Part shown: positions 13,130 to 25,883 of the stretch, piece by piece
Layout: every line of letters begins with the position of its first letter
How positions within the stretch are numbered: the first letter of the stretch is position 1
The notes under the pieces: generated by a model
What the model saw: the letters and a program-made list of their open reading frames with translations, nothing else
Databases searched by the model: none
What the model was told of the DNA's origin: nothing
DNA from: Ceratodon purpureus
Lineage: Eukaryota > Streptophyta > Bryopsida > Pseudoditrichales > Ditrichaceae
DNA length: 64,000 bases
Reading direction: 5' to 3'
Assembly: GCA_014871385.1 (NCBI GenBank)
Contig: CM026431.1
Location: 15,986,450 to 16,050,449, forward strand
Position numbers and translations under genes: made by a program

Positions 13130-13935
13130 AAATGGTATGATTTAGGGTCCAGTCAGGCTCCCCCTAGGTCAATTTTTTTAGGATGAAGCTGTAATTTTGG
13201 CACAATATAGACAATTATCATATCTTTCTAACAAGACCATACATACTTCAAAATTCCTCATACTTTAGGAGATATCTGTAGTCAAAGTTTAAAAACGTTG
13301 TTAGGGCATACTGAATTCTGCCCAAAATTGCAGTATATGCTCAAAATTTGTCCAAAATTGATTAGATAACAGAAACTTCAAAAATTCACCAAAAATTGAG
13401 ATTTTGCTTTTTCATGTTTTGATTCTATACATGTAAATACAATTTGAAGGCATGATCTCACCGCTCGGATTTTCAATCCAATATTTCTCCATATGCCTTT
13501 TTTACTATCATAGACCGGCCTTTGTATTTGAATTTCAGCATACCTCTATGTGAAAAAGAATTCCAACATACCTCCATGTGAAAAATCAAGCATTTCTTTA
13601 GGTTTTTTTAGTCGTATGAGGGAAAAAGTACATAGACATATTTCTAATCCATCTAGGAACAAGAATTTGAAGAGCCTCACATCAAATTTGCTTTTGAAAT
13701 TGGTTTTTTTGGCTCACAAAACACTTGAAATCCATTTAGCAAGAGGGGAAAAAAAACTTGTTTTCCAATTTAGAACATTATGATCTCACAAACGGTAAGG
13801 AGTTTGAATCTAAGATTTAGGGTGTAAATACATGTACAAGTAAGGTACTAGATCCTACGGTTATTTTTCCCCAAAATGCATCAAAACTTTAAAAATTACA
13901 CCTTATATTAAAAGACTCTGGTTTTGATGGTTTTT
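13130..13935 (+). repeat. Dispersed repeat family A, copy 2
   Basis: It begins with GGTATGATTTAGGGTCC and runs through the landmarks TTGCAGTATATGCTC, CATGATCTCACCGCTCGGAT and ACATGTACAAGTAAGGTACT. It is collinear with 17265-18065 in the same orientation. No coding capacity is seen. It may be part of a non-autonomous retroelement, but I found no paired long terminal repeats. Confidence 0.65.
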
Positions 13936-13966
13936 GGCAATTTTGAGGCCTTTCAACTTTAGGGGG

Positions 13967-14159
13967 CCTTAACTTGACCAGACGAACAATAGGGTGAATA
14001 TTTTCTCTTGTGTTCAACACAATGAACAGTCCATTTAAAATGCTGGTAAGGAGAATTGCCATGTAAGATGGGATCAACCAAAGTGTGCTAGATGGACATA
14101 TTGATATTGGCATTTGCAAGTCAAATATTCACCCTATTGTTCGTCTGGTCAAGTTAAGG
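13967..14159. repeat. Perfect 36-bp inverted repeat
   Basis: The arm at 13967-14002 is exactly complementary to 14124-14159, with 121 bp between. The arms start CCTTAACTTGACCAG. It abuts the end of family A copy 2 and lies just before the larger hairpin, so it may mark the ends of a small foldback element. Confidence 0.75.
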
Positions 14160-14439
14160 TTGTGGTGCACTGTTATGTTGGTACTGTCCCTAAACCGCAG
14201 GCTGGCAGGCATGACCAACTTGGCAGGCTCCCAAGGAGTAACTTACATATATTCCATTCCCCTGACCCATGTATGTTGTAACGAGGCACAAGTTACAGGT
14301 GCCAGTACCTAGTACTCACTACTCAGGGTCATCTTCATCAGGTGGAAATTATGTTTTGAGGACAGCTTGCAGAAATCATGAAAAATATATTCCTTTACAC
14401 ATATCAGAGTTATCCTTAAAGTCACCTTGTGTTTTAAAA

Positions 14440-14729
14440 AGATACCATGAGTTTTACGTTATTGTATAATTTTTTTTTACTTCAAATAGTTGGGAGGCAT
14501 GGAAGAACTTGGTGGTCTCACTAAATTCAGTGTGTAAGAGCTTGGTGGTCTCTAAACTCAAGGGAAACTAGTTTTGTCGTCATTCCATCCTTCAAAACTA
14601 GTTTCCCTTGAGTTTAGAGACCACCAAGCTCTTACACACTGAATTTAGTGAGACCACCAAGTTCTTCCATGCCTCCCAACTATATTGAAGTAAAAAAAAT
14701 TATACAATAAAGCAAAACTCATGGTATCT
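14440..14729. repeat. 290-bp near-perfect hairpin
   Basis: The left arm 14440-14576 and right arm 14593-14729 are 137 bp each and nearly exact complements, separated by a 16-bp loop. Transcribed RNA would fold into one long duplex. A diverged single-arm relative is present at about 12960-13110, so the hairpin seems to have arisen by inverted duplication of a local repeat. It is either a foldback element or a potential source of small RNAs. Confidence 0.85.
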
Positions 14730-15521
14730 AAGTCAAACACCGGATGCCTTTACAAATGACTCTATCATAAGAACATAAGTTGAACATTTCTGTAGGCAGT
14801 GTGTGCTGCGTTCCGCTGTAATACGCAGCCCTTGCATTGAATATACTCGTATCATTATACATACCAGTTGGATTTATTAACCCTTAATTGACATCTTTGT
14901 TTTGGAGAAAAATGCAACCTCATTGGCTTTTTGCCATATTTCTGCATAGATAATGAAACAATTTTGAAAATCCAAAACGGTGAATGTCGAGGTAACTTGG
15001 TTATGTTCCCAACTCAAAAAAAATCAACTACATTGGGTAACATCTCAAAAAATGCCACCGTTGAGATCAAAAGTTGCGAAAGGCTCCCTCGAGGACCATA
15101 TTGGTCCGCTGTGGCAAATAAGGGTTAAGAATTGAGATCTCTATGTATAAGTAAGTTATCAAACAAATTACTTCAGCACAAGTCACACAACATAAGCTAG
15201 AAACCTTCACAAAGTTGGGCCAATTGCCTTGTGCTATACATTATCAAAGCTAGTTCAAGCTCTAAGGGTCGGTTTACACTATGGACCATGGACATTGACC
15301 ACGGCCCTTTAAAATTTGTAATAGGTCAAATAAGTTGTTCCAGTCCAACTTTGCATTACATTACCTTGAAAAAAGGAGATTGATTGCAAAGTTTGAGGTT
15401 ACAAAAATATGGTATTTTTGGCCGATTGGATAATGTTTCATAGTCCAACGGGTTTTTTGTCGAATTGAGGCAAAGAGGTTGACTCGATAGAAATCAAGTT
15501 GGACGTTAGGCCCAAAATCAT
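14730..15521. other. Intergenic DNA, nothing recognised
   Basis: Short open frames at 14931-15128 and 15361-15543 have no motif and no splice context that would support them. No repeat ends could be paired. Confidence 0.4.
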
Positions 15522-16690
15522 CACTAGTGGAAAGGGTGTACAACTACACCAAAGATGAACACTGATAAGAGGCATAATTTTAATTTTTCCAAATGGTGTA
15601 GTGAGAATACTATTTGGTGTTATTGGGCACCACTTAGGCCTATTTCAGGGCGTCTAAAAAGGAGAGTTTACTGTTTGCATGGGTCCACTTGCTTAATAAA
15701 TGGCGTCCCCACCCATGTGACTCACACCCTATATTTCAGTGGTGTGGTGACCAATTGTTGTAGAGAATTTATGGGTGAATAAAATAATATTGAGTTACAC
15801 ATACTGGATGATTTGTATTTTTGTGCGTTCTTTTTATGATAACTTGGTTGATATGAGGTCACATGTACTTTCAACTATCACTTCCCTGTTACAACAACAC
15901 GTTCTTGTTGAGACTGAAAATGGGAAGTATGCTTGCAATGAATAGTTCATGAAGTATGCCAGCAAATATCAATAGTCCTAAGTAAAAAACCAACTCAGAC
16001 AGTGTTCCATTTGCAGCTAGCCAGACACCCTTGATCTGTATGGTACAACAATACCATCCAAACACCTACACCACCCAAACACCCAAATACCCACCTCAAT
16101 GCAAGACCTCGAGATAGCTGGAATGGAAACAAAATAACAGACAGGGAGAGAGTCGGAATGGAAGTAGTGTCAAATTGCAGACCTTGTACAAAAAAGAAGT
16201 CATGAACGAAAGAAAGGGAATCACGTCAGAGAAGCACATACTCTGCTCTAGGCACTTCACAAAAAGTAGGGTTTTGTTGCTGCACCGCTTCCACAAGAGT
16301 GGGTGGGCGTCCGAGTGGCTTGGAAGGGAAAGCGTCGGAGTGGCATGGGAGGGAGGGAGAGAAATCAACGAGAGTGTGCGAGAGTGAGAAGGCGAGGGCG
16401 TGAGTGTGGGGGTGGAGTAAGCTGAGGGCGCCATCGCCATGGCCGTAGCTAGTTGCTGACCCACACTATCTGGTTGCGGATCCACGCATTTAACGTCTAC
16501 ACCTAGAGATAGTTGTTTACCCTATAGATATGCGATATTCTTACAGCTTTTTTTCCATGTGAATACCGAAAATGAACAGAGACCAATCAGAAAGCACTTC
16601 TTAGAATAAATGAATACCAAAGAGATTTTTTGGTGTAGTAGCTCGGTGTAGTTAGAGCCTGTTTCTGGCCAAAATTTATGGGACCCTACT
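15522..16690. mobile_element. CACTA-like element remnant
   Basis: The left end reads CACTAGTGGAAAG, close to the left end of the better preserved element at 36173. Near the right end the sequence CTCGGTGTAGTTAGAGCCTG resembles the right end of that element (CTCGGTGTAGTTGAAGCATG), but the final bases that should mirror CACTAGTGG are not recognisable. No clear target duplication is seen. A GC-rich low-complexity patch at about 16300-16450 gives open frames on both strands that I do not accept as genes. Confidence 0.4.
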
Positions 16691-16974
16691 TGATCTGAAG
16701 GGACTGTACTAGGAAACTTGAAGGGGCATGTCAAAAATTGAGTAGAAAAAATAAAAAAATAGTTTTTTTTAATTTTGGAATTTAAAAATGGGTAGGGCTG
16801 GAAGCCATGCTTGTTGGGGAGAATAAAAAAGACCCGTGTAACATGTCAAGCATGAGAAGATTACCTAGAATAGAAGGATTTAAAATTTTCAAGACAAATT
16901 ATATTCATTCAATGGTTTGGGTTGATTCTATGTGAAAATTGTATCTAAATATTATAATCACCACATGTAGTATG

Positions 16975-18065
16975 TAGCATTAACCCTTAACCCCTAAATT
17001 TCCTTGATGCAAAAGTGCCTAATTCAAAAAAATAACCTTCTTCTACTTCAGGCCCAAAAAAGCTCAATCTATATATTATTTAGAAAATCTAACCGTAGGA
17101 TCTCAAAGTTAACTTGAAGTTCTACTTACACACCAAATTTGAACCGTCGATTCTTCTGCATTTGTGATATCATAATGGTCAAAGTTGGCTGAAATTTTCT
17201 CTTGCGGGAACTACTAAAACCCATTTCGGGTTTTAAGGATAGTTAGGGGTTAAAGCATCAACTCAATAGCTTTGGTATGATTTAGTGTCGAGTGAGGCTC
17301 TATATAAGTCAAATTTTACCCGATGTGGTTCAAACTTTGGCTCAAGATGGAAATTTTCATACCTTTCTGATAAGACCATACATGCTTCACAATTCCTCAT
17401 ACTTTAGGAGATATCCGTAGTCAAAGTTTGAAAACACTATTTGGGCATGGTGAAATCTACCCAAAACTGCAGTATATACTCAAAATCTGCCTGAAATTAA
17501 TTTGATCACAGAAACTTCAAAAATTCACCAAAAATTGAGATCTAGCTTTTTTTCAAGTTTTGTTTTTTACATGTAAATAGAATTCGAAGGCATGATCTCA
17601 CCGCTCGGATTTTCAATCCAATATTTCTCTATATACCTTTTTTACTATCATAGACCGGCCTTTGCATTTGATTTTCAGCATACCTCCATGTGAAAAATCA
17701 AGCATTTCTTTAGGTTTTGTAGGTCGTATGAGAAAACAAATTCCATGGAAATATTCCTAAATCATATAGGAACAAGAATTTGAAGAGCCTGACATCTAAT
17801 TTGCTTTTGAAATTGGTTTTTTTGGCTGACAGAACACTTGAAACCTATTTTGCAACAAGGGAAAAAAACTTTTCTTTCAACTTAAAACATAATGATCTCA
17901 CAAAAGGTAAGGAATTTGAATATAATATTTGGGGTACATATACATGTACAAGTAACATACTAGATTCTACGGTTATTTCCCCCCAAAATACATCAAAACT
18001 TAAAAACTTACACCTTGTATAGAAAGACTCTAGTTTTGAGGGCTTCTTGTAGTATTGAAGCCTTT
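16975..18065 (+). repeat. Dispersed repeat family A, copy 3 with extra 5' part
   Basis: From 17265 it is collinear with 13130-13935. The preceding 290 bp (from about 16975, with CCGTAGGATCTCAAAGT at about 17092) also resemble parts of the family near 38330-39350, so this copy is the most complete. No open reading frame of note is present. Confidence 0.6.
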
Positions 18066-18552
18066 CAACTTTAGGGTTAAAACATTTCCATACACAGGTT
18101 ATTTCAAAAAATCATGAGATTTTGGTTTAGACTGTTATATGTGTAATTCATAAGATTTCATTATATTTTATTCTATAAGTTTTGTATTAAATCAGTATGT
18201 TGTATACTTAAATGTAACTCTAAAAATTCTTGGTCCGTATTGTAATCCACTCGTAAAGTGCCTTGCCTATCTTGGTGTGAAACCTAGAATCATGTTGTTG
18301 TGTCTAATGTTGAATTATACCAGTTGATGTGTGTCTGATGTGTTCAGAGCAGAAGTCAAAGGCATCTGATTGTCTGCAGCTGTGAATGATTGGAGCATGG
18401 GATTTATGGGACATGACATGTTTATTCATGGAACCATGCGCTGATGAAGGAGCTCACTCTGATGAGCATGACCTTGGTCTCTTTAATGCTCCTCTCCCCC
18501 AAAAGTGTATCTTTTGTCCAGTGATCTTGTTCATAGATATGTTGCAAACATG
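18066..18552. other. Intergenic DNA before the LINE
   Basis: Nothing recognisable. The last ten bases adjoin the left copy of the LINE target-site duplication. Confidence 0.5.
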
Positions 18553-18559
18553 AATTGTG

Positions 18560-18566
<7 letters not shown>
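18553..18566. repeat. LINE target-site duplication, left copy
   Basis: AATTGTGAACTTTT lies immediately left of the long T run and recurs at 28360-28373. The last four T bases are ambiguous between duplication and tail. Confidence 0.85.

Positions 18567-18607
<41 letters not shown>
18563..18607 (-). repeat. Poly-A tail of the LINE (T run on plus strand)
   Basis: An uninterrupted run of about 45 T on the plus strand sits at the 3' end of the minus-strand LINE, next to the target duplication. An uninterrupted tail this long suggests a fairly recent insertion. Confidence 0.85.
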
Positions 18608-18608
<1 letters not shown>

Positions 18609-21600
18609 AAGCAAATGAAAAGAAATTCATTGCAGAAAGGGAACAGTTACAAACCCTCATCGGACCGGAGTCCAGGGTAGGGGAGAACAAAAGTCACCAA
18701 TTAACAATCAGGATCGAAGGCATACTATTCCACTTAACCTGCATGCCTACTCTAGAACATAGAACATCATTTGGTGTCCACACGGCATCGAATTCGCTAA
18801 GCAGTTCGACAACTTTATCAGCAGACTTTGTACTTTTATACTTTTAATCTTCCTACAGATTCTGATCCACTCGACCTTTCCACTTTCAACTATTGCTTCC
18901 CATACGTGATTCCTAATCCTCTCAGGAGGCCATCGATTGTGCTCGAAAACCATATCATTCCGTGCTATCCAGCACCCCCAGATGATAATCCCTCTCAGGA
19001 GGGACCAGACCTTGCATACTCCAAACATCCGTATCCTCACTTGCTTCCCGAAAAGACACTGCTCCAGTGAGAATTCCTTCGGTGGACTTACATTGCGGAT
19101 CCCCTTGGACATCCAGTGCACTATCGTGAAGGCAAACTTCCAGAAAGAACATGCTTGAGGGCATGAGAAAAACCTGTGAATGTAAGTTTCCTGGCTTCCT
19201 GGGGGACAAACAACGCAATCAGGATTGGCACGAGGGTTGTATTTAGCCCGCCAGGTGTTTGTTGCAATCGCTTGGTGCCACATCGACCACATAAATGCTG
19301 CCTCCTTCTGGGCACGATCTTGCCACACTCCCTTCCACTTGAGTCGCGTCCTGATGACTGTCTCGTGTCTCCACTTGTGCTGCACTGGTTTGATTAGAGT
19401 GGTTTTGTCCGACAAGAATTCTCTCCCCACCTTAGCACAGTACATGGTGATCGGGATGCCGCTCTTCCATTTCCAGTGTGCCGGGTCGAAGTGGGGAAGC
19501 TTCCCTGGTTCGCCATAATACATCCATATGGATTGCTTGGACGATTTATGCTTCTCCACTTGCATAACTCTGGCTAAGCGGATCGGTCCATTCCATCTTC
19601 TGATAATCTCCTCTAACCTTGCTGTTTGATCCATGATGAGAATCCTCGACTGAGCTCCTACACTGTATGCTGGATATCCAGATGGAAATCCTCTCAGACA
19701 TGCTCGATTCCTCAGATTGCCTGGGTTCCAGCTCTTGCAAGCTTGAACAAGGAAGACGGGATCAGTTCCGTCAATCCAGGTGTAACCTCCTATCCAGGAC
19801 CCTTCTGAAGCGAAATCACATGGTGTACACAGTTTTTGGCTAAGTCTCTGTTCCACCTTGTGGCAAAGGCTCTGTACAATTCTGGTTTCCTGTTGCGACA
19901 AGTTAAACTCATCTTCAAGTTGATCGATGGGGCGTGGTGCTCTAGCGTCCGGGTCCCAAATATCTCGGACCACCTGCAAACCTTGCTTGTACAGAGAGAG
20001 GGCGGTATGCTGCGAGGCATTGATGTCACCGCCAAGGAACTCTATTGACCACCGGAGGGATTTTTGACCCGCGTCTGCCTTGTTGATCGGTTCCGCCTCC
20101 CTCAGATGCTTAATCATTTTGCCCCATGCCAGGTGCACCTTCGACCAGATCTTTGACCCTGGAACAGGCAAATGCTGATTGGCAAGCCCCCACTGCGCCT
20201 GATGCGGCCATTTCTCCCGCTTCGAGGGGCTACAGTACCATAGTTTGTTGCGTAACATAACCTGTAGGTTGGACTGACCCGGAAGGTAGGCTGCAACGAT
20301 CCACTTGCACAATAATGCTGTCATCGCTTCCTGTGGGTCAATAAGATTTAGGCCTCTCACATTCTTCTTGGAGCAGCAGTCTTTCCAATTCACCCTTGTT
20401 CTTGTACTGTGTTCGGTACCAGACCATAGGTAGTTTCGTAGGAGGGCTTTCACCTTCATCAACGCCTTGACCGATCCTCCCCATATGGTGAGGAAAAACC
20501 ATAACGAGGATAATAAGACCTGCTTCACAATTACCGCCCTGCCTGCCAAAGAGAGCTTTGTTGAAGACCAGTATTTTAGCTTCTTTTGTATCTTGTCGAT
20601 GAGAAAACTGTCCAGGCTTTCTGATGACATATCCAGCCCGAAAGGAGTCCCTAACATTTTTGAAATGTCGTACTCCCCTGCCCAGGTCCATCCAATGCTT
20701 TGCAACCATTGCGGTCTCGGCATGCTACTACACCAGTACGCATGGCTTTTGGTCCAGTTTATTTCCAGACCGGATGCGTCTTTGAAAAGGTTGAGAATTT
20801 CAATCAGCTTCTGCACTTGTTCCGGTTGACTAACTTCTACAGAAATAGACGTGTCGTCCGCGAACTGAGATATTAATTGGGACTGTTGGGAGTTAGAGAG
20901 CTTGATACCGGCAATTCTTCCTTCCTCCTCCGCTCGTTTTAACATCAGGTTAAGCACTTCCGTTACCAGAATGAAGAGAGATGGCGCGAGGGGACATCCT
21001 TGCCGGACTCTCCTCCTTATCTCAAAGCTATCCGAGGCAGATCGGTTGACCGCAACGGTGGCAGAGGCTCCCTTGAATAACAACTTAACCATTGCCAGGA
21101 AGGGAACTCCCACCCCCAGCCTTTCGAGGCATCCGAAGAGAAATTCCCATCGCACCTTATCGAATGCCTTTTTGAAGTCGACCTTCAGGAATAGGAGCTG
21201 CTGCTTTGTGCGTTTAGCAGTGTCAATCACCTCATGGGCCACGAAGACGTTATCCAAAATAAATCTCATGGGTACGAATGCTGTCTGATCAGGACTCATC
21301 AACTCCGCCAACAGGGGTTTGAGTCTCGTTTGCATCGCTTTGGCTAGAATTTTGTACGCTGTATTTAACAACGTTATTGGTCTCCAGTTGCTCAGGTCCT
21401 CCCTCGGTCCAGACTTATGAATCAAAGTGATTCTGCCGATGGTCATTCCTCGCGGGAGTTGCCCACTGACAAGCGCTTTGTTTATCATCTCCAGAAACTC
21501 CTCACCTAGGAGACTCTAATGATGCGTGTAAAAGGTGATACTGATCCCATCAGGTCCGGGTGCTCGATCCTTTGCCAGGGCTTTGGCTGCGTCGCTAAGC

Positions 21601-22441
21601 TCATCCGTAGTCATCGGTCTACCGAGGCCTCCTCTCATATCTTCCGTAACCTTCGGGGTGATGAGACTTAGCACTGATTCGAGCTTGGCTGCATCCGCCT
21701 GCGGTGGCGGGGCATATAAATTTGAATAGTATGCTCGGCATACTTCCTCAAGGTCCTGACTCTCCGATTTGAGTTGCTCGTTCTCATCCTTGAGTTGAGA
21801 GATGGATTGGAGACGCGGTTTTTCCCGGACTAATTTGAAGAATTCCGCGTTGCATGAGTCTACCCGGTCCCTCCATCTGACTCTGCTTCGGATTCTCTGA
21901 CCTTCAGCCTTCTTCCCTTCCAGATCCGCAAGCTGCTCCTTAACCGAGGCTACTTTAAGCTGAAGTCTAAATGAGCATGGGTTCTGCTGTAAGCTATCTT
22001 GGGCTTCGGCAAGCTCATTTCTAAGAGCTGTCTCCTTAGCTCTTAGCTCTTCAGCTTTCTTCATGGAATAATTCCTGTAGAAATGCATGATTCTTTTCAG
22101 CTTTGAGAAGAAAGGTAGGTTATTGGGGTAGGTGGCCCAAAGCCTCTTAACTTCCTAGCTAGTTTCTTGGATATAGGCCACGTTCATCTTCCAGGAACTT
22201 TTTGGTTTGGAATGGGTTCCCAATTGAAGCGTGAGAGCAACAGGGAGATGATCCGAAAGTGTACAGTCCCCCCTGATGGAGTAGGACCGAATGGAAATCG
22301 AGGAGCTTAGAGGGGGGTTGATAGGTGTATAGATTCGGTCCAGCCTCGCTAGCACTCTATCTCCCTCTGCACGATCATTGTCCCATGAAAACCTTAAACC
22401 TGAGCCCGGAGAGAATGTATCCTTTATGTTCAGAGAGTCCT

Positions 22442-24847
22442 CACTAGAGCAGAACAGCATTCTGTCCTGCGTTAAACTGCGTCATCTGAAACGTAAACCT
22501 GGATTTATGGAAATTAGTGTGGAAATGTGATCCAAATAAACATACTGCACGTTAAAGGTTTTAACGTGCACGCGTCACTTTTGACGTTGCTTTAACGGCT
22601 TCTGTCAAAGAGTATCAACTTGAATTTTGAAGTGACGGTTCAGTGTTAAAAATAACAACATGAGTGACATCGCGTCAACTTAAACATAAATCTGCATTGT
22701 GGAAAGTAACTTTTTTGGAGAGTTTTTTACCTGACAATAGTTTTTTAATGGTTAAATTTAGTCACATCCCACGTCAGCACGTTTCTTTTAACATAGAGGG
22801 CGTTTAAGGTGACATCGGAAACGTTCAACTATGTTACTAAAAACATATTAACAGATCCTACGTGGAATGCCCTGCTGACTTGGAACAAAGGCGTGGAGGA
22901 TACGGCTGACCTCGAACGTAGGTTTCGGATCCTAGAGGGTGTCAATAGTGACGCCTGCGTTCTGGGTGACATAAAAATGCGTTACACTGTGTTTCAAGAA
23001 ACATATTGATATAGCTTACGTGTCCCCTATGCGTGTAAGTTAGAGCTGACATGGCGGCTAGGTTATGACCTGGTCTACATCCTAGGGGGTGTCAGTAGTG
23101 ACGCGCGCGTTTTGGATGACATAAAAATGCGTCACACTACGTTTCAAGAAACATATTGACATAGTTGACGTGTCACATGTGCATGGAGGCCGTGATTGAC
23201 GTGGCGGCTATGGTTTGACTTGGTCAACATCCTAGGGGGTGTCAATAGTGACACGCGTTTGAAGTGACATAAATTGCGTTAAATTGTGTTTCAAGAAACG
23301 TAATCACATAGCTGACGTGTCAGATGTGCGTAGAGGCTATGGCTGACGTGGCGGCTAGGATTTTGGTGATGTACACGTTAACTCATGTTTCCATTGTTCA
23401 TTCTTTGGTGGAAACATTCATCTATGAAGGTCTTAGATTAGGACTTTAAGCCTAGGTTTAGGGTTAGGGTGAGCCGCCACTTCGGCGGCTTCTTATCTTG
23501 TATTTGAGAGCTTGTTTTCAAGCTTTTTGTGTTTTCTTCTTACTCCATAGAGTGTCTCCCATTGTTTTCCCTATCAGTCCCTCGTTTCTTGTTCAAGTAG
23601 ATTGAGATTTGAATGAGTTGTAGATCTCTTGTAGGGCTTTCCAATGGTAGTAAGCACGTCCAATTCTAAGTTATAGGGAGTGAGATATCGCCTACCGAAG
23701 TTGGGGTTGTCAAAGGAGTGCGGTTGGAGGAAGGGTCTCGGATTTTTAGCAATCAGTCTTTGAATTTTGATCTTATGATCTTGAGATTTTGAGGGTAGAT
23801 GCACAATCAACTTAGCTTTCCAAAAAGCTAAGGCACGCCTTAATCCAATTAAGGATGGAGTAATGGCGACCTATAAACTGAAAGGTACTTCAATAAAATC
23901 CGGGGGGGGGGGGGAGGGGGGTTGGGGTTTCTCCTAACTTTATTTTTGTTCTCCATCTTCTTCTTGTCTTCATTCTTCCCTTGTTCCTTGGATGATGTCT
24001 TGCTATGAACTCACCGTGAGCACAATGATGTGGGGTGTGTAGATTAAGGAGGATCCAGCATGAGCAACCCCTTACATTACGTCATCCTACGTCTAAAAAC
24101 GTTTTCCGAAACGCGTTAAAATATGTGACATATGTGTTTATCAGCGTCAAGTTGAATAGTACATTGTGTTTCTTTTTACTCAAATTTCAAATTGAATGCG
24201 TCTCTATTGACATGGCAAACATCATCCTACGTCTAAAGACGTTTCCGTAAACGCGTTAAAATAAGTGGTACATGTGTTTATCAGCATCAAACAGTGTCAA
24301 AGTTAACGTCCAAGACGCACTTCCAAAACACGTCACACTGCGTTTACATAAACACAAATAATACAAATCCCAAATTTGATGCGAAAATATATCTTCAATC
24401 CACTATCACTCCACTTGTCACAATCTAGGCCATTGAAAACCTAAATGACACGTCAGATTTCCATGCCACATCAGAATTTTTTTCATCCATCAGGACGACG
24501 GAGCCTTGCCCACGTCATATCTGACGTGGAATTAATTAACATTGGGAAATGTCCATGTCACATGCAACGTGGAATGCAAAAAGGAAGGAACTGCTCACGT
24601 AGCAAAAAACTTACTCTCAAAGTTACTTACCCTGGTTAACTTCCATAATCTGTGTTTGCGTCACTTTTAACATAACGTCAACTCCTGTTAAACGGTTTAA
24701 CATAAGGTTGACGCAGCACGTCAAACCAATGCAACGTCCGTGACCTTTTTGCCATTTTTGCGTCAAAAAAACTGTCCACGTTAAACTGCGTTAAACCGCG
24801 TTAAAAATCGCGTTAAACGTCACTTTAGACACTGTTCTGCTCTAGTG
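22442..24847. mobile_element. Non-autonomous CACTA (En/Spm) transposon nested in the LINE
   Basis: The ends are inverted CACTAGAGCAGAACAG, flanked by a 3-bp duplication CCT (22439-22441 and 24848-24850), the hallmark of CACTA elements. Removing the element and one CCT restores a continuous endonuclease reading frame in the LINE. Subterminal DNA is full of short repeats of the type TTTAACGCG and CGTTAAAC, as expected for transposase-binding subterminal repeats. The 2,406-bp body has no TNPA- or TNP2-like gene. It contains three 150-bp tandem repeats (about 22867-23360), a 140-bp repeat pair (about 24083 and 24223), a hairpin AGCCGCCACTTCGGCGGCT at 23472-23490 and a long G run near 23903. Confidence 0.88.
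22867..23360. repeat. 150-bp tandem repeats inside the CACTA element
   Basis: The landmark CCTAGRGGGTGTCARTAGTG recurs at 22931, 23081 and 23231, an exact 150-bp period. Each unit also contains GTTTCAAGAAACRTA and a GACGTGGCGGCT-like end. Units diverge by several substitutions, so the array is not new. Confidence 0.85.
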
Positions 24848-25127
24848 CCTTCAGTGAGTTCCATGCCAAACGCTCTTGCGGGTCCATCGTTCGCTGATGT
24901 TTTGAGTACTTGTCTGCAGTCTTTTCGACCATGTTAAAATCACCCCCTAACACCCATCTCGCTGCATGGGGCAGACTATCAGCTATTCGTGACAAGAGAA
25001 TCCTTCTCTCATGGGGCTCATTTGGTCCATAAACGTTGATGAAGCCACAGCTTCCTCCTGGCAGGTTGTTTAAAACAAACCATAAGGGTGAGAATACGCT
25101 AGGGTCGCTCTCCTGGCAGTTGTGTAT

Positions 25128-25883
25128 AAGTTGTACAAACTAAGTACAAATTGTACAAACTGTACAAAATGCGGTACCCGAGATATTCTTGCGCCGACCA
25201 GTAGCACCATAGGTTACTTGACACGTCAGGTGGATTCCAATTCAAATGCCACGCGGGAGGTGATGATTGGTCCATCTTGTACAAAAAGTACATACTTGTA
25301 CATACCTGTACAAAAAGGAATCTATAGAGGATCTTGAAAGGCCAGAGCTTATTTCAAGGCATAAATCTTTGATGTGCCAAATGAAAGTGAAAAGTTCAGT
25401 TCTATCAAAATCAAATTCTTGGCCCCTCTCTATCAACAAGTCTTTTTACTGAATTCTCCAAAAAAATTAAAGAAATCTGTTTTTAAACCCATGTTTGGGG
25501 CCCCCAAAAAAAAACCCACATTTGTCAACTTTTTCAATCATATACTAGTATTTGGTATAATCAAATAGTAAGGCATGGTAGTTAAAGATTAGAAGATTGC
25601 ACACAACTCTTTTAAATGTAAAAAATAAATCTTTAAGTTGACAAAATGAGTACAAACATGTGAATTCTGAATCTGTGACAGTACAATCTTTGTAACTTTG
25701 TACTCATAAAGACGCATATTTTGCATCCAAGGAACTTTTTGTCATGCAATCATCAATGTATGCGGGATGTAAAACTGTGCCTACATATTAATTTTAACAT
25801 AAACTACAAGAAATTGGAGGAAATTTGGGTCCAAACCTTCACAGTGCCTTGAAACTATGCCGTGACTACAAATTTGTACATCC
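25128..25883. mobile_element. Small insertion in the LINE endonuclease, 9-bp target duplication
   Basis: A 756-bp segment interrupts the endonuclease frame. GTTGTGTAT at 25119-25127 and GTAGTGTAT at 25884-25892 look like a 9-bp target duplication with one change. The ends share a short inverted TGTACAAAYT, and the left third is rich in TTGTACAAA. A 9-bp duplication suggests a Mutator-like miniature element, but the terminal repeats are short and imperfect, so the class is uncertain. Confidence 0.55.

Noticed and set aside
16096..16485. 129-codon Ser/Pro-rich minus-strand frame
   Set aside because: Low-complexity GC-rich patch inside a CACTA-like remnant, with no motif and an overlapping frame on the other strand.
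18557..18847. Plus-strand frame starting with many Phe
   Set aside because: It is the LINE poly-A tail read on the opposite strand.
23460..23475. Telomere-like TTTAGGGTTAGGG
   Set aside because: A single short occurrence inside a CACTA element, not an array.
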